Of a stretch of 64,000 nucleotides of DNA, positions 13,145 to 25,404 are shown in pieces; position 1 is the first letter of the stretch, and the number at the start of each line of letters is the position of its first letter. A model generated the notes under the pieces. It saw nothing but the letters and a program-made list of their open reading frames with translations. It was not told the origin of the DNA and ran no database searches. A program made the position numbers and the translations under genes. Source of the DNA: Mermis nigrescens (taxonomy: Eukaryota; Nematoda; Enoplea; Mermithida; Mermithidae); assembly GCA_036768485.1 (NCBI GenBank), contig JAVLUZ010000703.1, positions 71,038-135,037 on the forward strand, given 5' to 3'.

Positions 13145-13625
13145 AGGACATTTTCTAACTGAGTTTGGGATAGGGAGTTCATATTTTAAAGAATTAGGTG
13201 GCGGACGGTATTATCGACCGAGTAACAGGGTGTTGAAGTTCATGTGTTTAAGGATTGGCGAAAAGTAAGCTCTGCCTTTGGGATTAGTCTCTGAAGCGTC
13301 GGGGGACTGTGACTGAGCGGGCTTACCGATGTCTTAGGCTTAGGCTTAGTTATGTGCATTCACATTGATACCAGCGCATTGGCTAAGCCTGAGATAAATG
13401 GAGCGAAAATTGCGGTGCGAGCGAAGCGAGCGGAGAAGCAAACAATTGCTGTCGCCACAAATTGAAAACTGAAAAATACACCAAACGCCATTTTTTCTAT
13501 TTTTTCGCCCATCCTTAAGCACGTGAACTTCAACAGCCTGTAATTCGGTCAATAATGCCGACCGCCACCTAATTCTTTCAACTATGAACTCCCCATCCTA
13601 AAGTCAGATAGAAAATGTCTTTTTT
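13145..13625. mobile_element. foldback/MITE-like element with ~120-bp inverted arms
   Basis: The left arm (about 13145-13265) and right arm (about 13505-13625) are imperfect reverse complements. Both contain 'gaattaggtggcgg' (as its complement on the right) with matching flanking text such as 'gttgaagttca' and 'ggattggcg'. The centre is richer in GC and contains a TTAGGC run. I could not fix a target duplication. Confidence 0.6.
13334..13349 (+). repeat. short TTAGGC run
   Basis: Two complete TTAGGC units plus TTAG lie in the loop region of the foldback element. TTAGGC is the telomere repeat of many nematodes. With fewer than three units, chance is quite possible. Confidence 0.4.
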
Positions 13626-13730
13626 TGAAAATTTGACATTTTTCAGTATTGTAGAGTCCGCCCAGTTCGCCTTTTTTTGTAGTGAAATGCTGTGCTTAAG
13701 AACAAAATCATGGTAAGAAAAAGTAGAATA

Positions 13731-14381
13731 CCAGCAAGAAAAAATGCCCGATGGAGCAAAAAAGGTGAATATACTTGAATTTCTCCATTGTTAAGGATGT
13801 AATAGGAGGGGACTAGGGAAAATTTCCCTATATGCGCAGAAGCCATAGGAATGTGCTAAACAGTTAGACTTCCTCAAAACCACGCAAAAATCGAAGTATA
13901 TTTTGCAGCCTGTGTAAAATCAGGGTGTAGTCACTAAACGTTTTCAATTGTTTCGCAAGTGTAAATAGTGTAAACTTTACACCTCAATGGCCAACTTAAT
14001 AGTTTGCATGAAAAACCACAAAAATTCCTTTCAGCAATTGCTCGCCTAGCAATTGATCGCCCAGCAATTGCTCGCCCAGCAATTGCTCGCCCAGCAATTG
14101 CTCGCCCAGCAATTGCTCGCCCAGCTTTTCCAAAATAAAGTAATCAAATAACTCGCCATCGTAATCGAAATCACTACAGAAAATCTGCAGAAACGCGCAT
14201 AGGCCGCGGAATATACTTCGATTTTTGCGTTGCTTAGAGAAAGTCTAACTGTTTGGCACATTCCTATGGCTTCTGTGTATATATGGAAATATACCATAGT
14301 CCCTTTTTTTACATTCTTAACAATGAAGAAATTCAAGTATATCCACCTTTTTTGCTCCATCGGAGCATTTTTTCTTGCTAG
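13731..14381. mobile_element. large-arm MITE, copy 1
   Basis: Arms of about 170-180 bp (13731-13910 and 14205-14381) are reverse complements. They begin AGCAAGAAAAAATGC and include the shared words GAATATACTTG and AATCGAAGTATATT. A second copy sits at 29997-30781. The centre carries a 15-bp minisatellite. The left tip is damaged (CAG where the other copy has CTAG), so no clean target duplication is visible here. Confidence 0.75.
14032..14124 (+). repeat. 15-bp minisatellite, about 6 copies
   Basis: Tandem copies of CAGCAATTGCTCGCC with one or two variants (CTCGCCTAG, GATCGCC). Because 15 is a multiple of three, it yields a spurious repeated peptide in open frames. It lies inside the MITE. 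Confidence 0.9.
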
Positions 14382-14673
14382 TCCGAATATATTTCCTGCT
14401 TAACCGTCGTTACGTGAACTAAGCAACTCGATGTTATGGTAGATTTGCATAGCTCGCTTGCGAACAAATTTTTGGATATTAAATTATAGCGGACGAACCT
14501 TATAAGCGACTTCCTGGTAAAACTTTTTGCATTTTGCGAATCATAATTCACAAAAATACTCAGCCCCATTTCGTAATCGATCGTAATTTTGTCCGTTTGT
14601 CAGAATTAGATACGCGTTAACTAATCATTTTTCCTCACTTGATAAATTTGACTAATTTTTGTACATGACACCT

Positions 14674-15248
14674 GGGCCCTATTGTACAAGACTAGGAGTG
14701 TAGAAGTATAGGAGAGTAGAAGTAAAATTACTCCTACCCTTGGAGTCTCCTTAATCAGGTTGCACAACTTTTTCCTAAAGTTTGAGTAATTTTTGAGCAA
14801 AACCTAGGAGTTAACCCTCCTTTTACTTCTAGTAGAAGTTGAAATTTTAGTAGTGTAGGAGTATAAAAGTTTGCGAGTGTATGGGTATAGGAATTTAAAA
14901 TTTTTCTAGTTCGAAGATTTTTTACCCAATCTCGTCGCTAATAGCAGATCGCTAATTCGTTATCATTTTACGGGAAAAGGAGACCGTCCATAGAATGATT
15001 AACTCAATAAGATTGGAAAAAAGAACAATGAAAATTCACATTTTGAGTGCACTTCTAAGAGTAAAATACTCCTACAAGTAACACTCCTAAGCTACTGTGC
15101 GACAGTAAGAAAATTTGCTCCTATTGATACCCCTTCATCAACCTAATTTACTCCTACACTGCAACTTTAGGAGTCTCCTCACTCCTAGACTGTGCAACAG
15201 GAATTCCACCTATGTCCTATACTCCTAGCTGCTTGTGCAACAGAGCCC
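14674..15248. mobile_element. Harbinger-type MITE with TAGGAGTGTAG subterminal repeats
   Basis: Ends GGGCCCTATTGTACAAG and, inverted, GGGCTCTGTTGCACAAG. The interior near both ends is filled with degenerate copies of ACTCCTA/TAGGAGT in opposite orientations, the same design as the elements at 7.8 and 21.6 kb. The flanking triplets are CTG on the left and CTT on the right, so the duplication is imperfect or eroded. No transposase. Confidence 0.7.
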
Positions 15249-15430
15249 TTGTTTCATGCTGGAAAATTCTTATAAAGGAATATAATCGTACAAAAAGCCG
15301 AATTTTTGGGTATTTTCGTAAGTCTTCGGGAGTCACAACGGGCCAAAAATTTATCTTACGGGCATCTTTCAATATTTCTGATCGAAATCTGTTCACTGAC
15401 ACGAAATGATTGTGAAAAAAATTTACCGAG

Positions 15431-15589
15431 TATAGTGTGTTTCACACAATTTTGGGCATAAATTTTAAAAACTATGTCCGACAATAACCCGACAGATTGT
15501 GATTATAGCATTGATTTGATCGTAATCCGTCGGCTTACTTTCGAAAAAATTCTTAAATTTACGCCCAGACTTATGTGAAACAGACTATA
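15431..15589. mobile_element. TA-target MITE (TAGTCTGTTTCACA family)
   Basis: Short palindromic element starting TAGTGTGTTTCACAC and ending GTGTGAAACAGACTA-like on the opposite strand. Inner arms share GACAG-ATT and CGTCGGCTTAC. It is flanked by TA. Other copies lie at 27499, 41460, 43529 and 49437. Confidence 0.75.
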
Positions 15590-17654
15590 GATCTGGTGGG
15601 AAAGAGTTGGCGTACAGCTCCTCCCCCTAACCTAAATCCTGTTGGCCAACTACTAAATTCCTAATAATATTCTAATTACACCGATCTTGCAGTCTCCTTA
15701 TTGTTTGTTGCTGCCGCCTATGGTAATGATAACGATCAACAAAGTATGCGACGCGCTAACGATTCATTGTACGACTTTTCTTAACATTCGTTACTAAATG
15801 TCTTGTCTAATGTGCACATTCAGCTGGCCCAATAAGGGCTAATCACCTCGTTTTCTCATCTTCAACTTTGCTTTTTAATCTTCCCATTCAGCAGCTGCTG
15901 CTCTTAATTTATTATATTTTTTGGAGACGCAGCTGGTCTGAAATATTGGGCCCCTTTCCAAAAATAAATAATCAGTGATAAAGTCTTCTGAGATGCGCAT
16001 ATGCTTTACTACGTCATCACCCTCAATTCTCGACTATCGTTTTTCACGAAAAAATCTATACACCGACGTTGATAGGAAAATAAGAAGCTAATGTGTGTAC
16101 TCGTCAATGGATTGTCACGTAAAACAAATATAAAGAGACAAATCTTCCGCGTTTTTGACTAGTACATACATTTTGTCAATATTGTTAGAAGTCTGCGAGA
16201 TTTTCATTGCGAAAGCTAGAGATTCTCCGAAACTATCGTCTTCTCTTTATGCTGATTTTTTAATTTACCAAGAGATATTAAGCGGATTTTCGTTTTCTTC
16301 AATGCTATGTTCGTTTTCAATCATGTTTCCGTCATTCTTTGATTATTCGTGTGAATAACTAGATAGATAATTCGCTTTCGAGGGAGACTATTGGAAAAAC
16401 AACGCAAATTTTTTGACATTGTCTCTTAATTTTGTAATTATGATTTCGTTTTCATGATTGAAACGATTGTGGTGAAGTAACGGACATAGCAACGGCTCAA
16501 ACGACATATAAAAAAATCCGATTGTGGCGATTTTTGGATGGCGAGGCGTCTCTAAGCATACATAGACAGCGACCGAATTCTAGGGAGGAGTCTTGTTAAG
16601 GCAAACCTCAAAAAATGGCAAGAAAACATGCCGAAAATTCAATTCTGAGGTCCACAGCAATTTGCGGGGTTATTTCGGAATCTGGGGTATAAAGTCTCAG
16701 AAACTGTGATTCCACGGTAGCGTCGCCTGGGCCCTAATCATTTGGCGGGCTAAGGTGGAAATATAGTTTTTTTTCGCCTTAAATTGTGAATAAATTCATG
16801 TTTTTCTAAATTCGTTACTAATTAAAATTTATGACTGGTGAACGCTACATAACTTGGCGAATAAAATTACCTGGGTTCGGTTTGAATCACAAAAGTTGGA
16901 AATTCTGAAATATAGAAAATTAAAAAATTTAGAGATTTAAAAATGTAGAAATTTAGACCTCAAAATCCACACCCTCCCTCCCGCTGCAGAATTTTGAAGA
17001 CCCCATTAATATCATTCATGTCGTTTTTAGCGGTTTTCGCTCTTTTAGACTACAGAATTTGGTTGCCGTCCATGAAGAATTTCGTCATTTTATGGCTCAA
17101 GCTAGGTCTAAATCTGCGTGTCATAAAACATGGCATTCATTTCATTTTCGTATTTTTCTAGGTTAGCGAACTTTCAGGCTCATATTTGACTTCATACCAT
17201 CAATAAAAAAGTCAGTTGTAAATCTGACAAGCCTCAATGAAGCCGGAGTTAAGTTCATAACATTTCGAAAAATTCTAAGGAAATGTAGATTATCCAATCA
17301 TTTGCATTCTTAATCTATCAATAGCGTTGCTAACCTGCTTAGCGGAGAGCTCAGAAAATTAGAGAAAAGTTATGGATCCAGAGTTTTCGTAAGGTAGGGG
17401 ACCGCGCCCAACTTTTCTCAATCAATCAAGAATAGGTCGGAAAATCCGCTTCTCATGCAAAATAGCATTTTTCGCCGTCGCTTACTAATGTTCAATTTCC
17501 TGTCTCGGAGCAATATATCTAAGTCCATTGAAGTATTAAATGAGAAGTGCCGAATACCCTTTAGAATTTATGCTTGAACGAAAATTTGTTGAAATAAATT
17601 TGCTGAAATGGTTTATATGGTCCATAAATCGTTTCACTAGTCATAAAAATTTGA
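15590..17654. other. no gene recognised
   Basis: A weak family E-like segment is visible around 16600-16730 ('aattctgaggtccacagcaa' and then a G-rich box). Nothing else is supported. Confidence 0.5.
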
Positions 17655-17990
17655 CAGATTACAATAAGCGATGGCCACAAAGATACACGTAACGGCTCGA
17701 AATTTTATGGGATCCCCGGCCATTTTTAGAGAGCAAGTTAATAACTTTTGAGTTTTGGCCAAAAATGGCAAAAGAACAGCTAAAAATGGCCGAAAATGCA
17801 AGTTTCTGCCAAAAATTGGGGTTCAAATTTTATCTGACTTTGAGGGATGGGGGACGACCAACTTTAGGTTGGGGAATCCCACCCATATGGCGCCACAAAT
17901 CATTAGAAAATTGTGTCAAATCTTGATCTCGCCAAATATGTTGGACCAATCGAGGGCGCCCTTCCCCCTTCATCCACCCCCGTAGACAAA
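17655..17990 (+). repeat. dispersed repeat family B copy
   Basis: Boxes include 'ccccggccattttt', 'ttggccaaaaatggc', 'aaaatgcaagtttctgcc', 'ggggacgaccaactt' and 'ggggaatccc'. The same order occurs at 43085-43310. Non-coding. Confidence 0.65.
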
Positions 17991-19764
17991 TACAGATCGA
18001 TCGTAAATTGTAGTTTTTCTATTGTTTTGTAAATATAAACTCCATCTAAAATTTTTAAATGAGTTATTTTTACGGTGTCATCGCAACTGACGCTTTGCGC
18101 GAGGGTAAAACATATTTTACTTGGCGTTCCATTTTTTTAAAAGCAAAGTTAAGATGAGATATATCGTTGTTATTATCACTTCGAAATTGTTTACGAGTAC
18201 GAGCGACGAAATGGATGATTAATTACTTCCTATTATGTAGATCTAAAGACATTTTCCACTCATTTTTCTCAGATCTTAGCTTCCTTTATCGCGCGTTGTC
18301 GAAAATATATGGTCGGCTGACCATATTACCAAAAATCAGTTGCTGCGTCGGTGAAGCGGCGTCTGAGGCCACAGAGACACCGAAAAAACTTTGTGTTTCA
18401 ATAATCAACAATTAATCTTACAGCGTAAAGGACTTTGTCTAAGTCTCTTTAACGTGACACCCATAAATTCTATGTTTCCCCCACATTATTCTGAATTCAA
18501 CTTTCGCCTAACACATGTTTAGTCCTGCTCGCTACATATGTTAGTGTCATGTTTTTTCTCAAAGTTATTCCGCGACATTCTAGTTCATATTTTTAGAAGA
18601 AACAAAGAGTTTGTCTTGTGAATTTTACGTTGTTTTAATGCATTTCTAGAAAGGTTTTTAAGCTAGTTTTGCCGAATTCGAGTCTTACGTGATGAATTGC
18701 AGAATTTAGCGTGATAAATATTTCACGCGCATATTTAAGTGAGCCGATATCCAATTTTACTCGGGAAGAGGCGAAAATTTTGAAAGTAAGATATCTCGAA
18801 AAGCATTAGGAAGTGGCAAAAATAATGACGTTTTTGACCGTTTCTCAGTGAGTTCTAAACCATGGCGAAAATTTTCAAAAAACATAATAATTTTCGCCTG
18901 CTTCGTATACTCATATACAAAGAAACGATTGTTCAAAATATCTACGCAACTAATTTCTCATCATTCAGTCCTCGAGCAGTTACTTAGTTTGTGTCTTTAT
19001 ACTCAATATTCGTGCTTTGCCACGAAAAACAATGCGAATCGAATTCCCAAAAAATTTTTGGTTAGAAATTAATATTTGAGTTCGCAAACAAAGCCCGGGA
19101 CTTAGCTGCTGCCCATCTATGGTGCTACCTGTTTTTTCATTATATACCGACATTTCTCCGAACGTTGCTAAATTTAGCATTTTTTTACGTGAGAAGTATA
19201 CCACCGTACGATATCCTAATGCTGTTATTTATGAGCGTCTCAATTTATCTAGTCCTGGGCTAGAAATTTTTGTGTGTTTTTCATCAGTGCGCGCTAATTA
19301 CGTGGAAATGTGATTGAAAAAGCATAGAAAAAATCGGCTAGCGACCCTGTCATGAATCCCACGTCGAAGATTTGATTTTAAATAGGAAAGCCGATTGACG
19401 TTGGTGGTTCGTCTTATTTTTTTCTACTGAGAATCATTCACCGTTTCTAACATCCGATATAAACGAGGAGCCTTTTCGTAAAATTGACTATCGAAAATGG
19501 ATGAATAAAAAAATGCGTCTAGACGTGCTCATCTAAAAATTTCGGGTTATCTTGGACGTCACTATATTCTGAAATACGATAATCATCCATTTCAATTACT
19601 TTTCCATAAATTGCATGCTTATCATTTGATATCTACAGAATCGTACTACGGCTATGCCCAAGTAAGCTATGCTGTTTTCTTGATAAAAACTTTAGATCAA
19701 ATATGCTTAGATGTAAAAGCCACCCGTGGACGTGTGAAGGGTTCAGACCATAGCTGGGCGCCAC
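17991..19764. other. no gene recognised
   Basis: AT-rich sequence. Open frames such as 18848-19072 overlap frames on the other strand and show no domain. A segment around 19060-19130 ('gggacttagctgctgcccat') resembles the end of the family C/E repeats. Confidence 0.5.
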
Positions 19765-20000
19765 CAAAGTTCTAGAGGGTGCAAGATTTTCTCAAAGGTC
19801 AAAAAACGGCCTTGAAAATGGCAGTATGGCGAAAAACACCATTTTTCAACGTTTCTCATCGAGCACTATCCATTGGCATCAAAAAATTGCGAAAAAAAAC
19901 CAAAAAAAAAATTCAAAAATTGAATTCTGGGTTGGTTAGTTTGGTTTCTGGGGGTGCATACCCCAAACCCACCACGCCCAGGTGTGTTTCACACCCTTCA
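19765..20000 (+). repeat. dispersed repeat family C copy
   Basis: Reads 'gggtgcaagattttctcaaa', 'atggcgaaaaacaccatttt', 'cgtttctcatcgagcactat', 'ttggcatcaaaaaattgcg', then 'attgaattctggg' and 'gtgcataccccaaaccc'. Other copies are at 22978 and, reversed, 37035. Confidence 0.7.
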
Positions 20001-20524
20001 CTGAGGATCCGGCAATCTGCAAAAAATCGATATCCCCTCAGAATCGAATTTTTGGCAGTTGCAATTTTTTGAACTTTTGCCCCATTCAGACCCCCAATAG
20101 AATTAGGCCCCCTAGAATTTGGTTACTGTCCATTTATGATAATAGCTCTTAGTTTTGGATATCATTTTTCGTGAATAGCGATAAGCATGTCATTTCGTTT
20201 TTAGGATTTGCCCAGGGGGTGGGTAAGGGAATGCCCGAGGTACATTATCTCTGAAATTACGCTGGGATAGCAGGTAGAAAACGTATGATCCGAAGTTTTT
20301 TAATATGCTCAATCCATCAAAATCATGAAATTTGAACCTGTCGTGAAAGTTTTAAGCTCTTCGAATAGGCTGTGGTGAATGGTCTCGTATTTTAGTCGCG
20401 CTTTAAAGCTAAATTATGGAACTTCACATATGGAGTGAAGCGCTAAAATTTGAAACGTTTCTAAGAATAACGCGATTTTTTCATTTTCATGTTCATTATC
20501 CTGCCTTTCAAGAATTTTTTTAGC

Positions 20525-20735
20525 CAAAAAGGGAGCCAAAAACAAAAGGGCTAATTTTCCGGAAAAATAAGACAAATTAAGGCCTGCAAAATTGCTTGAA
20601 ATCGATTAGAAACTGGGACATAACATAGTTTTTTAACAATATATAAAGGCTTACACCGATTTTAAGCCCATATTAGCTCGATAAATCACTTCAGCTGACC
20701 CCTTTCAGTGGACCATGTTATACATTGATAGTAGC
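20525..20735 (-). repeat. family A copy, degenerate
   Basis: Keeps 'ttttccggaaaaataagac', 'ttgaaatcgattagaaactg', 'acatagttttttaac' and an end near 'gaccatgttatacattgat'. Confidence 0.5.
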
Positions 20736-21401
20736 ACCTTCCAGTTTGCTTGAAAACAGCGATTAGCGAATTTCCAATCAAACTTTGATAGTCTGGAAAA
20801 ATCTCAAATTACGAGTAAGGCCAAATTTTTATGAGGGAACCTCCTTGTTACGCTTTACGTACGAATATACCGTTTTAGAGATTATAATTACCAAAAATTT
20901 TCTATATTTCGTAAATCAAAAATCTAAAGAAATTTCGCTGCTCAAACATTCATAATTAGTTTGTTGCTTAACATGAAAAAATTGACGGCCCTAAATGATA
21001 AAAGTTATACGATATAAGTAAGTTGCCAAATATGAAGAAGTTTGATAAACTGACTTGTAAGAGGCGATATGTAGGCACGCAACATATGATTCTAGAAAAA
21101 TCCCCGTATTAATTTTTGATACAATTTTCGTGTTAATTGAAATTCATCGAAATGCTGTCGTTAAAGCAAAAACATAAATGTATTGGAGAAATTAAGCTAC
21201 AAAATTTATGGTGCATTTACAGCATAGTCTTCAAATGATGCGTAGATGATCCGGTTTGTTATTGAAGCATTTATTACGCCCTAATAAAAGATAGTGCGGA
21301 ATATATAACTTACTTGTACACGAAAGAGATTGGTAACTTTTCGGTGACGTTTAAGATAGGCTATGTGGCCCAAATTTTTTTGCAAAAATAGCTATCCGCG
21401 G
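20736..21401. other. no gene recognised
   Basis: AT-rich DNA without exon, RNA or repeat structure that I can name. Confidence 0.55.
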
Positions 21402-21562
21402 ATCTTGACCAGACATGCACGTGGCAGCGGAGGGAGAGAGTCTTGGGGTCTAGACTCGTCTAGAATAAAAAATTGGAAATTTTCTGGAGAAAACGAGGCA
21501 AAGTGAAGGCTAAAAATATATGAAAATTGAAAGTTTCTTTAAAAGTAATTGAAATTGACCAG
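21402..21562 (-). repeat. family A, left part, split by a transposon
   Basis: Begins 'gaccagacatgcacgtggc' and breaks off at 'gaaattgaccag'. The text resumes at 22782 with 'aagctgtagaataatgttg', exactly as uninterrupted family A copies read. Confidence 0.75.
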
Positions 21563-22778
21563 GGTCCGGTTGCTCGACTCGACCAGTAATTAAGGTTTAC
21601 CTTAACGTTAATAGTCACCTTAACGCAACCATTAATTAATGGTCGCGTTAAGTCCGATTTCCACCTTAACGGAACCATTAAAAAAATCGGGTTGCTCAAC
21701 TCAACCATTGAGCTCGACTTTAAGGGAAGTCTAATGGTCGATTTTAATTTCGGTTGCTGGACTCTACCTTGAGGCAGCCATCAATTAAGGCTCAGTCTTT
21801 TACTGACTACCTTCAAGACCGGTAACTCGACTGAAGCCTTAACGCTCCCATTAGGCGTGTAATGGTTTCTTTAAGGTAAATTGGGTTGCTGGGCTTGACC
21901 TTAACGACTTTAATGGTTTTGTTGAGGTAAATTTCTTAAGGTAGGTCGGGATCTACCTTCACGAACTCAATGATTACATTTCACACTTAAAAAGTAAAGC
22001 TTCTTTCGTTATCCTTATATTTAATAATATGATACAAGCTCGTCGATCCATTGTCAAATGAAGTGCTTTGCTTCATTTTAATGACAATAAATTTTAATAA
22101 AGATTTTATTCGAGAACGAGTTTTTTCAGTTGGCTTCTTCATTTTCTTTATATATCTGATGCCGAAAATGCGCTAAAATCAAAATTGTATTTTCCTATTT
22201 TTATTTCTCTATTTTTTTCAATTTCCATATCATCGCAAGCATCCAACTATGTTTTACCCAGACTAAAGAGCGTTTTCATTTATTTGCCTCATTAAGTGTA
22301 TCCGCTGTCACTGCAATCCATTATCAGACTAATTCGATCGGACACCAAAAGTCAAGCGGTAAAAGAGTAAAATAGAAGAAAATCCGAATTTTCAATGCTA
22401 TGGCTCTTAAAGTTTTATATCTATTTTGTGAAGCTTTACATAACCATTAATCTTCCCTTAACGCAACCATTCAGCTTATCTTAACGCTGCCATTAGATTT
22501 TCATTGACGAAGCCATTAAAGCTTTTTGTTAACGGTTTCTTAAATGATCCCTTAAACTTCCCTTAACAAATGCTCGACCATTAATTAATGGTCAACTCGT
22601 GCAACCCGATTTTTACGAACCTTAACGAAATCATTAGTTAAGATTTTACCTTAACGTTAATGGTTCCGTTAAGAGAATCTTAATGGTCGTTGGCGTTCAG
22701 GTAAAGTCGAGCAACCGGCCGACCATTAAAAATTAATTTTTAATGGTTAGCCTTTATTATAGGTGAAGTCGGGCGGCC
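21563..22778. mobile_element. Harbinger-type MITE with CAG duplication, inserted in family A
   Basis: Starts GGTCCGGTTGCTCGACT and ends, inverted, GGCCGCCCGACTTCACC, flanked by CAG (21560-21562 and 22779-22781). Both ends consist of degenerate TTAACGTTAATGG-type repeats facing each other (21590-21960 and 22440-22740). A second internal inverted end, GTCGAGCAACCGGCC, lies at about 22706-22720, so the right tip may be rearranged. Insertion into a known repeat gives an independent empty-site check: removing the element and one CAG restores family A. The middle, 21970-22430, has no coding potential. Confidence 0.82.
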
Positions 22779-22930
22779 CAGAAGCTGTAGAATAATGTTG
22801 TCTTAGCTCTATTTTAGCATTCAGTTTCCGAAGTCATTTCGACCCAAAAGGCTTTATTTTTGACCCCCGGATCGGCTGACTCCCCACAGATCGGCCATTC
22901 TTTGCATCTATGCTCCCGACTATAGATCAA
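22779..22930 (-). repeat. family A, right part
   Basis: Continuation of the 21.4 kb copy: 'agctctattttagcattcag', 'aaaaggctttatttttgac' and 'cagatcggccattctttgca'. Confidence 0.7.
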
Positions 22931-22977
22931 CAGCATGGTCTGTCTTATAGGTCAGTCGGTCTGGGGTATACGTGGGC

Positions 22978-23230
22978 AGCAAGAAAATTCTGGGGGGGGG
23001 GTGCAAGATTTTTTTGAAGGTCGAAAAATGGCCTTAAAAATGGTGGTATGGCGATAAAAACACCATATTTCGACGTTTCTCATCAAGCACTATCCATTGG
23101 CATCAAAAAATTGCGAAAAACGAAAAAAATTTTCAAAAAATTGAATTCTGGGGGGTATTTTGATTTCTGGGGGGGGGGGTATTTTGGTTTCTGGGGGGTG
23201 CATACCTCAAACCCCCCCCACGCCCAGGTG
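22978..23230 (+). repeat. family C copy
   Basis: Same box order as 19765-20000, with G runs of 8-10 and a small internal duplication of the 'gggtattttg-tttctgggg' box. Ends 'cccccacgcccaggtgtaa'. Confidence 0.75.
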
Positions 23231-23330
23231 TAATCTGGGGTGCAGCCAGAGATATTTCATGCAAAAATAGCGTCAAAAACAGGCATAATGCTAACATAGC
23301 GAAAAAAGTAATTCACAGTTTCTAATCATT
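23231..23330 (+). repeat. family A fragment
   Basis: 'aatctggggtgcagcc', 'atagcgtcaaaaacaggc' and 'ttcacagtttctaatcattt'. Short and truncated. Confidence 0.5.
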
Positions 23331-24234
23331 TTCGAGCGCGTCGGCAGAAATGTTGTATTCTCATAGCTTTTGGCATGTACTAAGCCTTATTTTTTCAAAG
23401 AATTTCCTTAAAATTCCGGTCGTGCATGTTTGCTCGCGAGCGTAAAAATCTTTATGATGCTGATGCTGAACACAAGATGATTTTGCTATTCTTGGATTAT
23501 ATCTAGCTTCATGCAATGCTATTATTCGAAAACTAGTTCGGACAACTTGAATGATTCCTAATGTAGCAGAAATCGCTGCTTGAATCCTTACAAAAAACTG
23601 ACAAATTTCACGCAAAAACTCTGGTTACTTTGACTCTGGTAAATAGGACATAAATATTGCGCTTTTTATTCAAATCTGTCCCAATTGAGCGTGTTTACAT
23701 GCCATCCTTTGTTCATTATGTTGATTCCGCCTAATTTAATTAGGGATTTGATTTACAGTAAGCTGAGCCAGTTTTGCCCCCAAAAAAAGTCGCACACGGA
23801 TTACTGTAAGTGTTTAGCCAAATAATTTTATTGAACGCTCTTCGTTCTATGTTTATTGCGTCGTTTAAGTAATTTTTGGCTAACGACCACGTAACGCCTT
23901 TGCGCCAATCAAGTTGATGGGCAAATAATTGGAGAAATGGTCAATTTACGCGAACATTCATTATACCAAAAAAAATTCAGAATTGAAAAACTCGGTTCTG
24001 TCGCCAATTCTTCAATTACTGCTCTCATTTTCCATTTCGTTTTTACGTGGCTTTCCGATTGCTAAGGCTCATTTCACCATCTAAGTCGCTATCTAATTTT
24101 GTATTCGTTTCGATTATTTAATATAAGTTGAAATGGAGAATGGACGAGAATCGCTCGCATAACTAGTCTTGTACAATAATTAACGTTCTTTTCATGCGTT
24201 TATATAGTTTAACAGTCCGTATTTATGTGGGGAA
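23331..24234. other. no gene recognised
   Basis: A frame on the minus strand (23361-23615) has no recognisable domain. Nothing else is supported. Confidence 0.5.
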
Positions 24235-24590
24235 ATTTAAGGGGGGTTTGACCCCCAAAAGCGCTACTGAACCCCGCAAAATGGCAGTGACCTCCAAAAA
24301 CTGTCAATCTTTTGAAAAAAATCGTAGAAAATCTGCCTTTTTAAGCGTTGTTAGAGCTAAATTTTGTCTCGACAGTGTGAAAGCTTTTAGCGCTTCGTAC
24401 TATTTACTGATTTGTTGACTATATTTTTTAAATTTGCTCGCAAATTTTTTAAAATTTTTTCTCGAAATTTTCAAGTATTTTAACGTTTTAGAAAGAACGA
24501 GCGTTGTACAGAAAAGTTAAAAGAGCGTATTTTCACATAGACTCATATTTTTTAGCCCGAGAAAGGCACTATTTAAAAACTTTTCTGGGA
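24235..24590 (+). repeat. dispersed repeat family D copy
   Basis: 'tttgacccccaaaagcgcta', 'accccgcaaaatggcagtgac', 'tgcctttttaagcgttgtta' and 'cccgagaaaggcac'. The same order is found at 55018-55405. Confidence 0.6.
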
Positions 24591-24599
24591 CTGCTTACT

Positions 24600-24870
24600 T
24601 GTGACAGCAGTCGAATTCTGGGGCCTGATCGGTGTGAAGCTTACAAAAATCTGAAAAATATGCCAACAATTCATTTCTAGGGTTCTTTTGATTTTGGGAG
24701 TCCACAGATTTTTGTGAGTCTAAAGCCTCTGAACCCTCTAGCCCACTTGTAGCTGACCCCTGGGGGTCTATTAATTTTGGGGGTCCAACAGATTCTCGGG
24801 GGTCCGAATTCCCTAATACCTCACGCCCATTTGTGGAGCTGACCCTTCCAACATTCCCATGCTGTACATG
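24600..24870 (-). repeat. family E-related G/C-boxed repeat
   Basis: Alternating 'gattctgggg'-like and 'gggggtc' boxes ending 'acattcccatgctgtacatg'. The long minus-strand frame here (24595-24879) is a by-product of the repeat, not a gene. Confidence 0.5.
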
Positions 24871-24944
24871 TATGTTCATATCTCGATTATTTTCATCAAG
24901 GCTTGCGTCTCTATTTTGCTAAAAAGGTATATTTGTCCAAGTCT

Positions 24945-25110
24945 CATCCAGACATGCACTGGAAGAAAGGGATAATTCGAGGTCTAGACACCTGAAACAG
25001 CAAAAATGTAAAAGTTTTCCGAAAAACACAGCAAAGTGAAGGCAATGGATAAAAATTGAAACTTTTCTGCAAGTGTTTAAAATCGACCAGAAATCTGTTA
25101 ATTTGTGTAG
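24945..25110 (-). repeat. family A copy
   Basis: 'ccagacatgcactgg', 'gaggtctagacac', 'aaaacacagcaaagtgaagg' and 'aaaatcgaccagaaatctg'. Truncated after the first half. Confidence 0.6.
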
Positions 25111-25404
25111 TTTTCGCTCTATCTTACCAAGTAGGTATACAATTTTCCTGGCAGTTTTGGATCAAAATGTTCTCTGATTGATTCCCTTGATTTGCCGAAC
25201 TGCACATCTACATTCCATTCCCAAGTGTTCGATAGTACCGTGTGGTCAATTATCGACACATTTTGCCAGTCGATACAGAACCTGGTCAGCAGCCAAGTTC
25301 TGAGGGTCTTAGATTGCAAAAAGTCGAAAATTTAATTCTGTACACCTGCGGGATATTATGGTCCAAAACTTCGAAACCCCTCTCAAGCCTATATGGTACT
25401 GATC

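Noticed and set aside
14046..14360. Repeated NCWAS peptide in a minus-strand frame
   Set aside because: Product of the 15-bp minisatellite inside a MITE, not a protein repeat.
24595..24879. 94-codon minus-strand frame rich in Ser, Gly and Pro
   Set aside because: It lies wholly within a G/C-boxed dispersed repeat; the periodic boxes create the open frame.
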